Shown piece after piece: positions 29,259-37,343 of a stretch of 64,000 nucleotides of DNA (the first letter of the stretch is position 1; each line of letters opens with the position of its first letter). The notes below the pieces were generated by a model. The model had not been told where the DNA came from, ran no database searches, and saw only the letters and a list, made by a program, of their open reading frames with translations. The DNA is from Shewanella salipaludis. Its GTDB lineage: Bacteria; Pseudomonadota; Gammaproteobacteria; Enterobacterales; Shewanellaceae. Both the position numbers and the translations under genes were made by a program. Location of the stretch: the NCBI RefSeq assembly GCF_012911865.1, contig NZ_JAAXYH010000004.1:248001-312000 (forward strand), read 5' to 3'.

Positions 29259-29264
29259 GTGTCG

Positions 29265-29330
29265 CATTGGAACACCAGAACGGGCACTGTTGCGCCAGTG
29301 ACCTTCGATGAAAGGGATTTCGTCGCAGAG
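29265..29330 (+). repeat. Structured repeat unit B, copy 2 (66 bp)
   Basis: Second copy of the 66-bp unit at 28829. After it the sequence departs for about 115 bases (29331-29445, unrelated to copy 1) and rejoins the family at the 33-bp inverted-repeat arm 29446-29478. Confidence 0.8.
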
Positions 29331-29445
29331 CCCTCATGGACGCTTCTTCTTGTGAGATCAAGAGCCGACAACATCCTTGTCTTAAAGCCAGTTCGATATC
29401 CCTATCTCTCGTTCATAAGCCGAAGCTAACGCTTCATTCACCGTG

Positions 29446-29563
29446 TCACTGATGCTCTTTAAATAAAAGCAGTGCAAAGGTGCACCGCAGGTGAATTGGC
29501 TGCAAACCGAGTTGGCAGCAATGTTGTACTGGGTGGGCACTGTCATTCTTAACCGAGAGTGTC
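29446..29563 (+). repeat. Right inverted-repeat arm plus truncated unit A, copy 3
   Basis: Positions 29446-29478 are the exact reverse complement of 27990-28022 (33 bases, starting TCACTGATGCTCTTTAAATA). They run into a third copy of unit A that stops after about 92 bases at CCGAGAGTGTC, 40 bases before the priA stop codon. Confidence 0.85.
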
Positions 29564-29602
29564 ATGGCAATCAAAGGGCCGATGGCCGAGCCTCTCCCGA
29601 GG

Positions 29603-31798
29603 CTAGAGCAGATCCTGGGGGTCCCTGTCCAGGCTCCAGCGGCAGCGCTTGCCCTCGGGCAGTTGCTCTACCAGGGGTTGTACCCGTTCGAATTCCTGTT
29701 GCAGGCGGTTGCGGTTCTTGGCCTGGAACATCAGCTGGCGGCGGAACTTGCCGGCCTTCCTGTCCAGCGGCGCCGGCAGCGGGCCTATGACTTCAAATTC
29801 CTTGTCGTTGGGCAAGAGGGCGGCGAAGGCGTTGAGGAAGGCGTCGGCATCGCTGGCAAGGTGAGCCTCGGCGCGCACCAGCACCATATGCCAGGCCGGT
29901 GGCAGCAGCGCCTGCTGGCGCTCCTTGAGCTGGGCGCGGGCGAATTCGCCGTAACCCTTATGCAACAGCTCCCTCAGTATGGGGTTGTCGCTCTGGTGGG
30001 TCTGCAGCAAGACAGTGCCTGGCTTGCTGGCACGGCCGGCGCGGCCGGCGACCTGGGTGTAGAGCTGGCCGAAACGTTCGGGGGCACGAAAATCTGCGCT
30101 GAACAGGGCGCCATCCACATCCAATAGCCCGACCAGGGTGACATCCGGGAAGTGATGTCCCTTGGCCAGCATCTGGGTGCCGACCAAGATCTTGTATTCC
30201 CCCTTATGAATGGCGTCCAGATGTGTCTCCAGGGAGCCCTTGAGGCGGGTGGTGTCCCTGTCGATGCGCACCACGGGATGTTTGGGGAACTCTTTCTGCA
30301 GTGCCTCGGCCAACTGCTCAGTGCCTATGCCCTGGCCCATCAGCATGGTGCTGCCGCACTCATGGCATTGCTTGGGGATGGCGTATTGATTGCCGCAGTG
30401 GTGACAGCAGATCTCCCCCAGGCCCTGGTGCACCGTGAAGAAGGCATCGCAGCGGTCGCACTCGTGCAAATGGCCACATTCGTGACACAGGAGCGCGGGT
30501 GCGAAGCCGCGGCGGTTGAGGAACAGCAATACCTGATTGCCTGCGTCCAGGTGCAGGCGGATCTCGTTGAGCAGTGGGGTCGACATCCCGGCCTTGAGCG
30601 GCTGGTTGCGGATATCTATGATCCCCTGGCGCACATTCTTGGCCGCGCCGGCGCGCTCATTCAGCAGCAGGTGTTGATAGCGGCCATTGAGGGCGTTCTG
30701 CAGCGTCTCCAGCGAAGGGGTTGCCGAGCCCAGGATCACGGGAATGGCTTCCAGATGACCGCGCATCACCGCCAAGTCGCGGGCGTGGTAGCCGACACCT
30801 TCCTGCTGCTTGAAACTGCTGTCGTGTTCTTCGTCGAGGATGATGACCCCGGGGTAGGCCATGGGGGTGAACAGCGCCGAACGGGTGCCTATGATGATGG
30901 CCGCCTGACCGCTACGTGCCAGGCGCCAGGCCTCCAGCCGTTGGTTGTCCGTCAGTCCCGAATGGATCACCGCCACCTGCACCTTGAAGCGGCGTTGGAA
31001 CCTGGCTATGGTCTGGGGTGTCAGGCCGATTTCCGGCACCAGGATCAGCGCCTGCTTGCCCTGCTTCAGTTGGCTCTCGAGCACGGACAGATAGACTTCC
31101 GTCTTGCCCGAGCCAGTGACCCCTTCCAGCAGGCTGCAGTGGTAGCCGGTCTGTTGGTTGAGGGTCGCCACCGCCACTGCCTGGGCCGGATTCAGTTTCA
31201 GTGGCGTCTCGTCGAGTTCGAGCGCGGTGCGCCAGCCCAGATCCAGCTCGGCGGTTCTCTCTTCGGCGGCTATCCAGCCCTTCTCACTCAGGGCCTTGAA
31301 GGCGGCCTTGCTCAGGTCGAGATGGCCTATGTCTTCTGCCGTCAGCCGGCCCTGTTTGAGGCGCTCCAGCACTTTTTTCTGCGCCGGTGCCCGTTTGAGC
31401 AACTCGGGTGCCGCCGCCTCACCAGCGGCCGTGAGGTGCCAGTGAGTCATGCTCTTCGGCGCCGCGTCCATGCCCTTGCGCAGCGCCACGGGCAAGGCCT
31501 GGGTCAGCATCTGCCCCTGACTGCAGAAATAATATCTGGCGGCCCAGAGGGTCAATCTATACAGGGAGTCGGGCAGCAGGGGTTCTTGGTCTAAGATGTC
31601 TATAACGGCTTTGATCTGCTTGGGTGCCAGACTGCAGCTATCCTTTATATCAGTGATCAGGCCGATCAACTGTTGACGACCGAAGGGCACCCTGACACGC
31701 AAACCCGCCACCAAGGTTTGGGTCAGGGTATCGGGTACCAGGTAGCTGAAGGTTTGCCGCATGGGGACGGGCAGGGCAACCTCGACAAACAAGGGCAT
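29603..31798 (-). CDS. priA: Primosomal protein N' (replication restart helicase PriA)
   Basis: A 731-residue helicase that reloads the replisome at stalled forks. The 3'-DNA-binding domain is at ~1-105, Walker A is GVTGSGKTEVYL (~228-239), the Walker B-type motif is IILDEEHDSS, and the zinc region CHECGHLHECDRCD...CCHHCGN...CHECGS carries the paired cysteines. The ARL-like segment YHARDLAVMRG and GTQMLAKGHHFPDVTLVG are present. Length equals E. coli PriA (732). It converges with nothing but the repeat islet on its 3' side and diverges from a LysM protein gene. Confidence 0.96.
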   Translation of the reverse strand: MPLFVEVALPVPMRQTFSYLVPDTLTQTLVAGLRVRVPFGRQQLIGLITDIKDSCSLAPKQIKAVIDILDQEPLLPDSLYRLTLWAARYYFCSQGQMLTQALPVALRKGMDAAPKSMTHWHLTAAGEAAAPELLKRAPAQKKVLERLKQGRLTAEDIGHLDLSKAAFKALSEKGWIAAEERTAELDLGWRTALELDETPLKLNPAQAVAVATLNQQTGYHCSLLEGVTGSGKTEVYLSVLESQLKQGKQALILVPEIGLTPQTIARFQRRFKVQVAVIHSGLTDNQRLEAWRLARSGQAAIIIGTRSALFTPMAYPGVIILDEEHDSSFKQQEGVGYHARDLAVMRGHLEAIPVILGSATPSLETLQNALNGRYQHLLLNERAGAAKNVRQGIIDIRNQPLKAGMSTPLLNEIRLHLDAGNQVLLFLNRRGFAPALLCHECGHLHECDRCDAFFTVHQGLGEICCHHCGNQYAIPKQCHECGSTMLMGQGIGTEQLAEALQKEFPKHPVVRIDRDTTRLKGSLETHLDAIHKGEYKILVGTQMLAKGHHFPDVTLVGLLDVDGALFSADFRAPERFGQLYTQVAGRAGRASKPGTVLLQTHQSDNPILRELLHKGYGEFARAQLKERQQALLPPAWHMVLVRAEAHLASDADAFLNAFAALLPNDKEFEVIGPLPAPLDRKAGKFRRQLMFQAKNRNRLQQEFERVQPLVEQLPEGKRCRWSLDRDPQDLL

Positions 31799-31913
31799 AG
31801 TGACGCATCTTAGTGGATAGTGCCGCTAAGTGTACCCAGACGGGGGCGGCAGAGCCAGTCCTATCGGTTGAGTGCCGGGCCGCCGGCTTGGGGCGGAATA
31901 AGGGAGTAAGCGA

Positions 31914-32552
31914 ATGAGCCATCTGATGAAAATCCTCTGCCTCTTGCCTGTGTTCCTCTGTTGCTCCGTGGGGGCGCAAGTCTCACATCTGAGCCTCAAT
32001 CAGCGTCAGTTCGAGCTGGGTGGCTACCCCAAGCTGAGGCTCAATCTGGTGGCCGAACCCCGGGACCTGTCGCGGCTCGAGTTCCTGTTGCGTCAGGGGG
32101 AGGCGCAGGAGAGGCTGATGGTGCAGCCGCTCGGTCGCTTCATGTTGCAGCTGTTCGGGGTCGAGGATGTGACCTCTGCTGCTGCGCAGTTGGTGGTGCG
32201 CCAATACAGGGGCGATAGCTGGCATGAGATTGCCAGCCTGGCCTTGTTCGATGCCTCCGGGTCAAGTCATAGCCCAGGCGGCGCGTCTACCGGGGAAGCC
32301 TGTCGGCTGGAGGTAGATGTCGGCGATACCCTGTGGCGTATCGCCCGCCGCTACACTGGCCCATGGCACACCCATGTCTATGGCGCCATGCTGGCCATTT
32401 ATGAGGCCAACCGCCAGGCCTTCGTCGGGCAGAAGATAGATGCCCTCAGGCGTGATGCCAGCTTGATTTGCCCTGGCAAGGACTCGCTGGCAGCCCAGGG
32501 AGACGAGGCCGGTGCCAGACTGAGGTTCGAGGCGCTGCAGGCCGGCACTTGA
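31914..32552 (+). CDS. LysM/FimV-like exported protein
   Basis: A 212-residue protein with a signal peptide (KILCLLPVFLCCSVGA) and a C-terminal LysM-like segment: VDVGDTLWRIARRY, then VYGAMLAIYEANRQAF and DALRRDASLICPG. That segment is the one seen in FimV-type polar peptidoglycan-binding proteins; the N-terminal part resembles the short beta domain before LysM in FimV (LSLNQRQFELGGYPKLRLNL). It lacks the long acidic and TPR regions of full FimV. GGGAG lies seven bases before the ATG. It is divergent from priA and upstream of rpmE. Confidence 0.8.
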   Translation: MSHLMKILCLLPVFLCCSVGAQVSHLSLNQRQFELGGYPKLRLNLVAEPRDLSRLEFLLRQGEAQERLMVQPLGRFMLQLFGVEDVTSAAAQLVVRQYRGDSWHEIASLALFDASGSSHSPGGASTGEACRLEVDVGDTLWRIARRYTGPWHTHVYGAMLAIYEANRQAFVGQKIDALRRDASLICPGKDSLAAQGDEAGARLRFEALQAGT

Positions 32553-32588
32553 TGGCCAGGCCATGGGGCCAAATGGCGGAGAATCCGC

Positions 32589-32617
32589 TTGTGTCCCCTG
32601 CGCAGATACTGTACCAT
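32589..32617 (+). promoter_or_regulatory. Possible sigma-70 promoter of rpmE
   Basis: TTGTGT (32589-32594), a 17-base spacer and TACCAT (32612-32617). Transcription would start near 32624, giving a leader of about 85 bases with a two-stem fold. Confidence 0.4.
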
Positions 32618-32648
32618 CCTGCGCCTTAAACATATTGTTATTAACTTG

Positions 32649-32685
32649 CATGTGGTACCCAACTTCGGGTTGGGAGAGCGACATG
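32649..32685 (+). promoter_or_regulatory. Probable ribosomal-protein leader of rpmE
   Basis: In the transcript just before rpmE, CATGT (32649-32653) pairs with ACATG (32681-32685), enclosing a 6-bp stem CCCAAC/GTTGGG with a UUCGG loop. Structured L31 leaders that mediate autoregulation have been described in gammaproteobacteria; this fold and position fit such an element, but the match was not computed. Confidence 0.5.
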
Positions 32686-32708
32686 GCCTTACATTTGAGG
32701 TAATCCCG

Positions 32709-32921
32709 ATGAAACCAGGTATCCATCCTGAATATGCAGAAATCACTGCAAACTGTACTTGTGGCAACGTTATCAAAATCAATTCAACTGTAGGTAAAGA
32801 CCTGCACTTGGACGTATGTGGTGCATGTCACCCATTCTACACTGGTACTCAGAAAGTTGTTGATACCGGTGGTCGTATCGACAAGTTCAACAAGCGTTTC
32901 GGTGTACTGGGTAAGAAGTAA
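32709..32921 (+). CDS. rpmE: 50S ribosomal protein bL31 (zinc-binding form)
   Basis: A 70-residue ribosomal protein, [20 protein letters not shown]..., that forms the bridge between subunits near the central protuberance. Cysteines in CTCGN and VCGACHPF make the zinc-ribbon (C+) form. GAGG lies eight bases upstream of the ATG. An upstream in-frame start at 32589 covers the leader and is rejected. The gene ends in a strong terminator. Confidence 0.96.
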   Translation: MKPGIHPEYAEITANCTCGNVIKINSTVGKDLHLDVCGACHPFYTGTQKVVDTGGRIDKFNKRFGVLGKK

Positions 32922-32942
32922 CTACCCATGCTATGCATATAG

Positions 32943-32967
32943 AAAGGGCGCCTCAGGGCGCCTTTTT
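32943..32967 (+). terminator. Rho-independent terminator of rpmE
   Basis: Stem AAAGG(G)CGCC / GGCGCCTTT with one bulged G and a TCAG loop, followed by TTTTT, 22 bases after the rpmE stop. Confidence 0.88.
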
Positions 32968-33658
32968 CATTTCCGTCTTACCATTCGCTGGCCGTTTGCC
33001 CCCTGGCCGCATGTTTTCCTGTTCCAGCCTTCCTCGCCAAGCCTCTGCTGTCTTGGGCGTGCTCGCTCGTCGCTGTAGCCATACCTGGCCGACGAGCAGT
33101 CGCCGGTGGCTCAAGGTTATACTCAGGGGCTCAGGGTTATGCTCAGGGCTATCCCGGCCCTGTCGCCGCATAGTGCCGTTGCAACGCCGGCGAACGCGTC
33201 TGTTCCACCCCGGCAGCCGATGGACCCGTGGGCCCAAACGAGAGGTCGGATCTCTTGGTTGTTTTTTTACAATTAACTCCAGGCATTTTCGGCCTATTCA
33301 GGATAAAAATCCTCTCTCTGCCCGGTTCAGCCGCCTAATATGGTGATTTTGTCAAAATTAAACCAAAAAATACGCCTTAAGCACAGTATTTACGCAATAA
33401 TTTACGTTATTTTCCTACATAAATTGTTGCGAATTTGGGGCTGAATGGGGAAAGATAACTGCTGAAAATGTACCTTAGCGAGCGAGATCCCGCTCTAGGG
33501 TGAAATATCTTAATCTATTGTTTAAAAGCCCACTTCATTCGCGTATTCTAATTGGCACCAGCCAGCAAGTTAATGACTCGGATCGCCATCGGCAGAGCAT
33601 GCTTGGGTTTGGTAGGCCTCTACTCATAAAATTAAATGTCGCATTTCAGGATGTCAAA
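32968..33658. other. Long intergenic region upstream of the malic enzyme
   Basis: The first ~300 bases are GC-rich with no credible gene. From about 33320 to 33460 the sequence turns strongly AT-rich (runs such as TTTACGTTATTTTCC), typical of a promoter region, but no clear -35/-10 or CRP/FNR site could be chosen. A small hairpin GAGCG-AGATCC-CGCTC lies near 33480-33496. An in-frame extension of the malic enzyme back to 33500 is not supported. Confidence 0.55.
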
Positions 33659-34906
33659 ATGTCAGATATTCGCCAACAAGCACTCGATTATCATGAATTC
33701 CCGGTTCCAGGCAAAATGGCAGTTTGTCTGACCAAGCCGGCTCAAAGCAGCCACGATCTCGCCCTCGCTTACAGCCCGGGAGTGGCAGAGCCTGTGCGTG
33801 AAATCGCCTCGGATCCTGTCAATGCTTACCGTTATACCAATAAGGGCAACACGGTTGCCGTGATCTCCAATGGCACCGCCATCTTGGGCTTGGGTAATCT
33901 TGGCCCCTTGGCCTCCAAGCCGGTGATGGAAGGTAAGGCCCTGCTCTTTAAGCACTTTGCCAACATAGATGCCACGGATATCGAAGTGAAGCATCGCACG
34001 GCGGAAGAGTTTATCAACACGGTTGAAGCCATAGCCGACACCTTCGGTGGCATCAATCTGGAAGATATCAAGGCTCCCGAGTGCTTCGAAATCGAGAAAG
34101 AGTTGATCGAACGCTGCAATGTGCCTGTATTCCATGATGATCAGCATGGCACCGCCATTGTGACGACCGCCGGCATGCTCAATGCACTGGAAATCCAGGG
34201 CAAGTCGATAGAAGATGCCGTCTTCGTCTGCATGGGCGCCGGTGCCGCAGCGATCGCCTGCATGACCATGTTGGTCAAGTGTGGTGCCCAGCGTGAGAAT
34301 GTGTACATGCTGGACAGGAAGGGCGTGATTCACACCCGCCGCGACGATCTCAATGAATACAAAGCCTTGTTTGCCAATAACACGGATAAACGCACTCTGC
34401 AGGACGTGATCAAGGATGCAGATGCCTTCCTGGGGCTGTCGGGACCTAATGTGATCGGCGCCGAAGAGATCGCCATGATGGCACCCAACCCGGTGATCTT
34501 CGCCTGTTCCAACCCGGATCCCGAGATCAATCCCGAGCTGGCACACGCCACCCGCAGCGATCTCATCATGGGCACGGGTCGCAGCGATTACCCTAACCAG
34601 GTCAACAATGTGTTGTGTTTCCCCTTCATCTTCCGCGGTGCCCTGGACGTGCGTGCCTCCTGCATCAACGATGAAATGAAGATTGCCGCGGTGCATGCCC
34701 TTGCCGCCCTGGCGAAGGAGCCCGTACCCGCTTCGGTACTCGAGGCTTACCCTCAGGTCAGTTCATTGAGCTTCGGCCCTGATTATGTGCTGCCTAAGCC
34801 AATGGATCCAAGGTTGCTGCCTAACGTCGCTCGTGCCGTGTCCCAGGCGGCGATCGACTCTGGCGTAGCCACTATTCCGACCCTGCCCGAACACTATCAG
34901 GTGTAA
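33659..34906 (+). CDS. maeB: NAD(P)-dependent malic enzyme, short form
   Basis: A 415-residue malic enzyme that decarboxylates malate to pyruvate. It aligns with the N-terminal malic domain of E. coli MaeB (LAYSPGVAEP, ISNGTAILGLGNLG, VMEGKALLFK, GGINLEDIKAPECF, FHDDQHGTA, MGAGAAAIACM Rossmann loop, TGRSDYPNQVNN), but the C-terminal phosphotransacetylase-like domain of the 759-residue protein is absent. The ATG at 33659 has CAGGA upstream. Coenzyme preference cannot be read confidently. The symbol follows the domain similarity; other short malic enzymes carry different names. It is monocistronic, ended by a clear terminator. Confidence 0.9.
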   Translation: MSDIRQQALDYHEFPVPGKMAVCLTKPAQSSHDLALAYSPGVAEPVREIASDPVNAYRYTNKGNTVAVISNGTAILGLGNLGPLASKPVMEGKALLFKHFANIDATDIEVKHRTAEEFINTVEAIADTFGGINLEDIKAPECFEIEKELIERCNVPVFHDDQHGTAIVTTAGMLNALEIQGKSIEDAVFVCMGAGAAAIACMTMLVKCGAQRENVYMLDRKGVIHTRRDDLNEYKALFANNTDKRTLQDVIKDADAFLGLSGPNVIGAEEIAMMAPNPVIFACSNPDPEINPELAHATRSDLIMGTGRSDYPNQVNNVLCFPFIFRGALDVRASCINDEMKIAAVHALAALAKEPVPASVLEAYPQVSSLSFGPDYVLPKPMDPRLLPNVARAVSQAAIDSGVATIPTLPEHYQV

Positions 34907-34938
34907 GGGGTTCTGATACCAAGGGACGAATGATAGAG

Positions 34939-34962
34939 AAAAGGGGCGTTAGCCCCTTTTTT
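34939..34962 (+). terminator. Rho-independent terminator of the malic enzyme gene
   Basis: Stem AAAAGGGGC/GCCCCTTTT with a GTTA loop and six T, 33 bases after the stop codon. Confidence 0.92.
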
Positions 34963-34985
34963 ATTGCCTGCAACAAACATGCTGC

Positions 34986-35009
34986 CCCTAGCCCTAGCCC
35001 TAGCCCGGG
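34986..35009. repeat. Hexamer tandem repeat (CCCTAG)
   Basis: Three perfect CCCTAG units followed by a near copy CCCGGG, in the gap between the malic enzyme terminator and csrD. No function is assigned. Confidence 0.7.
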
Positions 35010-35192
35010 CACCCTGGCCCATAGGCCGAACCTGCTTCCCTGGCCGCATCTTTGCCCCCAGGGCGGCTGCCCCCTTCCTGCCGGTTGCCTTTTAATCTTT
35101 CCTGCTGAATAATCGCTGGAGCCTTTGGCGCGCGATGTTGGCTCATTTCAACCAGAATCATCACAATAATAATCCTGCGGGTAAGCGGATAA

Positions 35193-37106
35193 ATGAAACT
35201 CACGCGAATGTTAACTAAAAAGTTAACCAGTTTTTGGTTAACCTCACTGGCGGCCGTAGCCTTCGTCTGCCTGCTCATCGCAGTGATGAGTTTCATGCAG
35301 CTGACCTATAAGTTTCAGCAACAGAAGGTGATGGAGCTCGAATCCATGCTGGTGGAGCACTACCAGGCCGAAAGTGACTGGAGTCTGGATACCTGGTTGC
35401 CACCCATGCTGATTGCCTACAATGCCGGGGCCTTTCGTCTGAGTTTGGAGCGGGAGCTCTTGTTCGAATACGAGGGCAATACCCACGACTCGAATGTGAT
35501 CGTCTATGACCATGTGCTGGACAGTGAACATGGGCTCAGTATGTATCTCACCTTGCCTCAGCCCTTCGCGCGCCATAGCCTGGGGTGGTATGAGCTGCTG
35601 ATCTTCTTGGTGGGTATGACGGCGATCGCCCTCTTCGTCCGCTTCGGCTATCTATGGTTGTCGCGGCAATTGGAGGGCATAGAAGAATTGGCACAACGCA
35701 GTCAATTGATCCTGCAGGGCCGGCATGAGCAGGCGCTGGCCACGCCGGGCAAGGGCAAGCCCAGACTGATCAACCGCGCCCTGACCCACTTGCTCGAGGC
35801 GCTGCAGGATGCCCATAAGGAGCGTGGGCGCTTGGATAAGTTCATTCGGGCCAACACCTTCCTCGACACAGAAACCCAGATAGGCAATCACTTGTTTCTG
35901 AAGAATCGCCTGGATGCCCTCAGCGATGAGCATGGGATGATCACCTATGGCGTCTTGTACTTGCTGGAGATGGACGATCTCGATGCCCTGGAGGCCAGCC
36001 TGGGGGAGACGCCGGCGCTGGAGTTGCTGCATGGGACTATTGCCGGCATCAACCGCGTGCTGCTCACCCAGGCAGACAGCATCTTTGCCCGCCGTTCCCG
36101 TAACCAGTTCGCCGTGGTGGTGCCACAGATTTCCCTCGGTGAGGCGGATAAACTGGCGGCCAAATTGCTGAAGGTTTGCCTGAGCCAACCCTTGCCCGAG
36201 TTTGACAACAGAGATAATTTCTACCATTTGGGTGGCGCCTACTTCGAGGCGGGAGACGCGCAGGAGCAGTTGGTCGAAGAGGCGGATATGGCGCTGAGGG
36301 CGGCGCAGCTGCAGGGCAGCAGCAACTGGTTCATGTACGATAAGGGCATAGTCGACGACAAGCTGTTCAAGAGCAGCGTCCGCTGGCGCAGTTTTCTGGA
36401 AAATGCCTTGGCCAACAAGCAGTTTCTGGCCTTCAGTCAGCCCATAATGGACTCGGACAATCAGCTGCACCATGAAGAGATCTTCACCCGGGTCCGCGAC
36501 GGGCAGGGCGGTATCATACTGGCGACCAGCTTCATCCCCATGGCCAACAAGTGTGGTTTGATGCCGCAGATAGAAAGGCAGATCCTCGAGCGGGTGTTGT
36601 TCGGCTTGCTCGGCGACCCCGGCAACAGGCGCGTCAGGTACAGCGTCAATCTCAGCCTGGATTCACTGCTGAGCCGCAGTTTCATGCGTTGGTTGCAGAC
36701 CTGCCTGTTGGAGCATAGGCATCTAACCTCCAGACTCATAGTCGAGGTGACGGAGGAAATGGTGATCCACCACAGGGAGCGGCTCAAGCCACAGCTGGAT
36801 ATGATACGCAAGATGGGGGTCACCCTCTGTGTCGATCATGTTGGCCAACAGGTGGTAGGCACTTATTACATCAAGGAATACCATTTCGATCTGGTTAAGC
36901 TGCATAGATCCATCGTCAGGCGGATACATGTCCGCCAGGAGAATCAATTATTTATCCGCAGCCTGATCGGCGGTCTCTACCGTGCCGATGTGCAGATCTG
37001 TGCCGAGGGGGTCGAATTGTTCGAAGAGTGGCAGACCCTGAGGATCCTGGGGGTGAGTGCGGCCCAGGGATTGTATTTTCGTGAGCCGGAAGAAACCCTG
37101 GGTTAA
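35193..37106 (+). CDS. csrD: CsrD/MshH: degenerate GGDEF-EAL RNase E specificity factor
   Basis: A 637-residue inner-membrane protein with two helices (~13-35 and ~135-155) around a periplasmic region, a HAMP-like/coiled segment, a degenerate GGDEF domain (RSRNQFAVVV where GGDEF would be) and a degenerate EAL domain (EEIFTRVRD in place of the EAL motif). It is therefore unlikely to make or break c-di-GMP. CsrD targets the CsrB/C small RNAs for RNase E decay, freeing CsrA; in Vibrio the orthologue is MshH, first gene of the msh region, exactly its position here. E. coli CsrD has 646 residues. The ribosome site is weak. Confidence 0.92.
   Translation: MKLTRMLTKKLTSFWLTSLAAVAFVCLLIAVMSFMQLTYKFQQQKVMELESMLVEHYQAESDWSLDTWLPPMLIAYNAGAFRLSLERELLFEYEGNTHDSNVIVYDHVLDSEHGLSMYLTLPQPFARHSLGWYELLIFLVGMTAIALFVRFGYLWLSRQLEGIEELAQRSQLILQGRHEQALATPGKGKPRLINRALTHLLEALQDAHKERGRLDKFIRANTFLDTETQIGNHLFLKNRLDALSDEHGMITYGVLYLLEMDDLDALEASLGETPALELLHGTIAGINRVLLTQADSIFARRSRNQFAVVVPQISLGEADKLAAKLLKVCLSQPLPEFDNRDNFYHLGGAYFEAGDAQEQLVEEADMALRAAQLQGSSNWFMYDKGIVDDKLFKSSVRWRSFLENALANKQFLAFSQPIMDSDNQLHHEEIFTRVRDGQGGIILATSFIPMANKCGLMPQIERQILERVLFGLLGDPGNRRVRYSVNLSLDSLLSRSFMRWLQTCLLEHRHLTSRLIVEVTEEMVIHHRERLKPQLDMIRKMGVTLCVDHVGQQVVGTYYIKEYHFDLVKLHRSIVRRIHVRQENQLFIRSLIGGLYRADVQICAEGVELFEEWQTLRILGVSAAQGLYFREPEETLG
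35210..35242. repeat. Cluster of three GTTAAC hexamers at the csrD 5' end
   Basis: GTTAAC occurs at 35210-35215, 35222-35227 and 35237-35242, within the first 17 codons of csrD. The last two form the arms of GTTAACCAGTTTTTGGTTAAC. It may be an operator or translation-level hairpin, or chance. Confidence 0.4.
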
Positions 37107-37140
37107 CTTTGAGATTAGCTATAGGGAATTGGCGAAATTT

Positions 37141-37149
37141 TGTTACAAT
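37141..37149 (+). promoter_or_regulatory. Possible extended -10 promoter upstream of mshI
   Basis: TGTTACAAT at 37141-37149 is an extended -10 element identical to that before rhlB. It lies about 195 bases before mshI, leaving a long leader with two palindromes. Confidence 0.35.
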
Positions 37150-37196
37150 GCCCGCATTCGACCTATGGCTAATGTCTAGAACATTTATCTATAAAA

Positions 37197-37215
37197 TTAA
37201 CCAATTAGCGGTTAA
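37197..37215. promoter_or_regulatory. Palindrome TTAACC-N7-GGTTAA upstream of mshI
   Basis: Perfect 6-bp arms around AATTAGC, 130 bases before mshI. A second palindrome, GGTTGAT-T-ATCAACC, lies at 37307-37321, 22 bases before the start. These are candidate operator or leader structures for the msh operon; the spacing of the second does not fit FNR. Confidence 0.45.
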
Positions 37216-37343
37216 TATATCGGTCGTCAATATTCTGACGCAAAAAATATCACAGATCTATGGCATGTATGTCTGAGTGGTAGTGGCGGTAAAAACGGGA
37301 ATAATGGGTTGATTATCAACCACTAGAGGTACAGTCAGTTTAC

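Larger units (their letters stand above)
28707..29602. other. Gene-free repeat region between the cargo gene and priA
   Basis: About 900 bases made almost entirely of the structured repeat family: unit B at 28829-28894 and 29265-29330, unit A at 28934-29087 and 29105-29258, and a truncated unit A at 29472-29563. The short frames that can be drawn across it fall in repeats and look spurious. The last 40 bases run into the priA 3' end. Confidence 0.7.

Noticed and set aside
33500..33658. 53-residue N-terminal extension of the malic enzyme
   Set aside because: It covers an AT-rich leader, lacks resemblance to the family, and the ATG at 33659 has a good ribosome site and the family start MSDIRQQAL-like.
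37307..37321. FNR site before mshI
   Set aside because: TTGAT and ATCAA are separated by one base instead of four; kept only as a palindrome.
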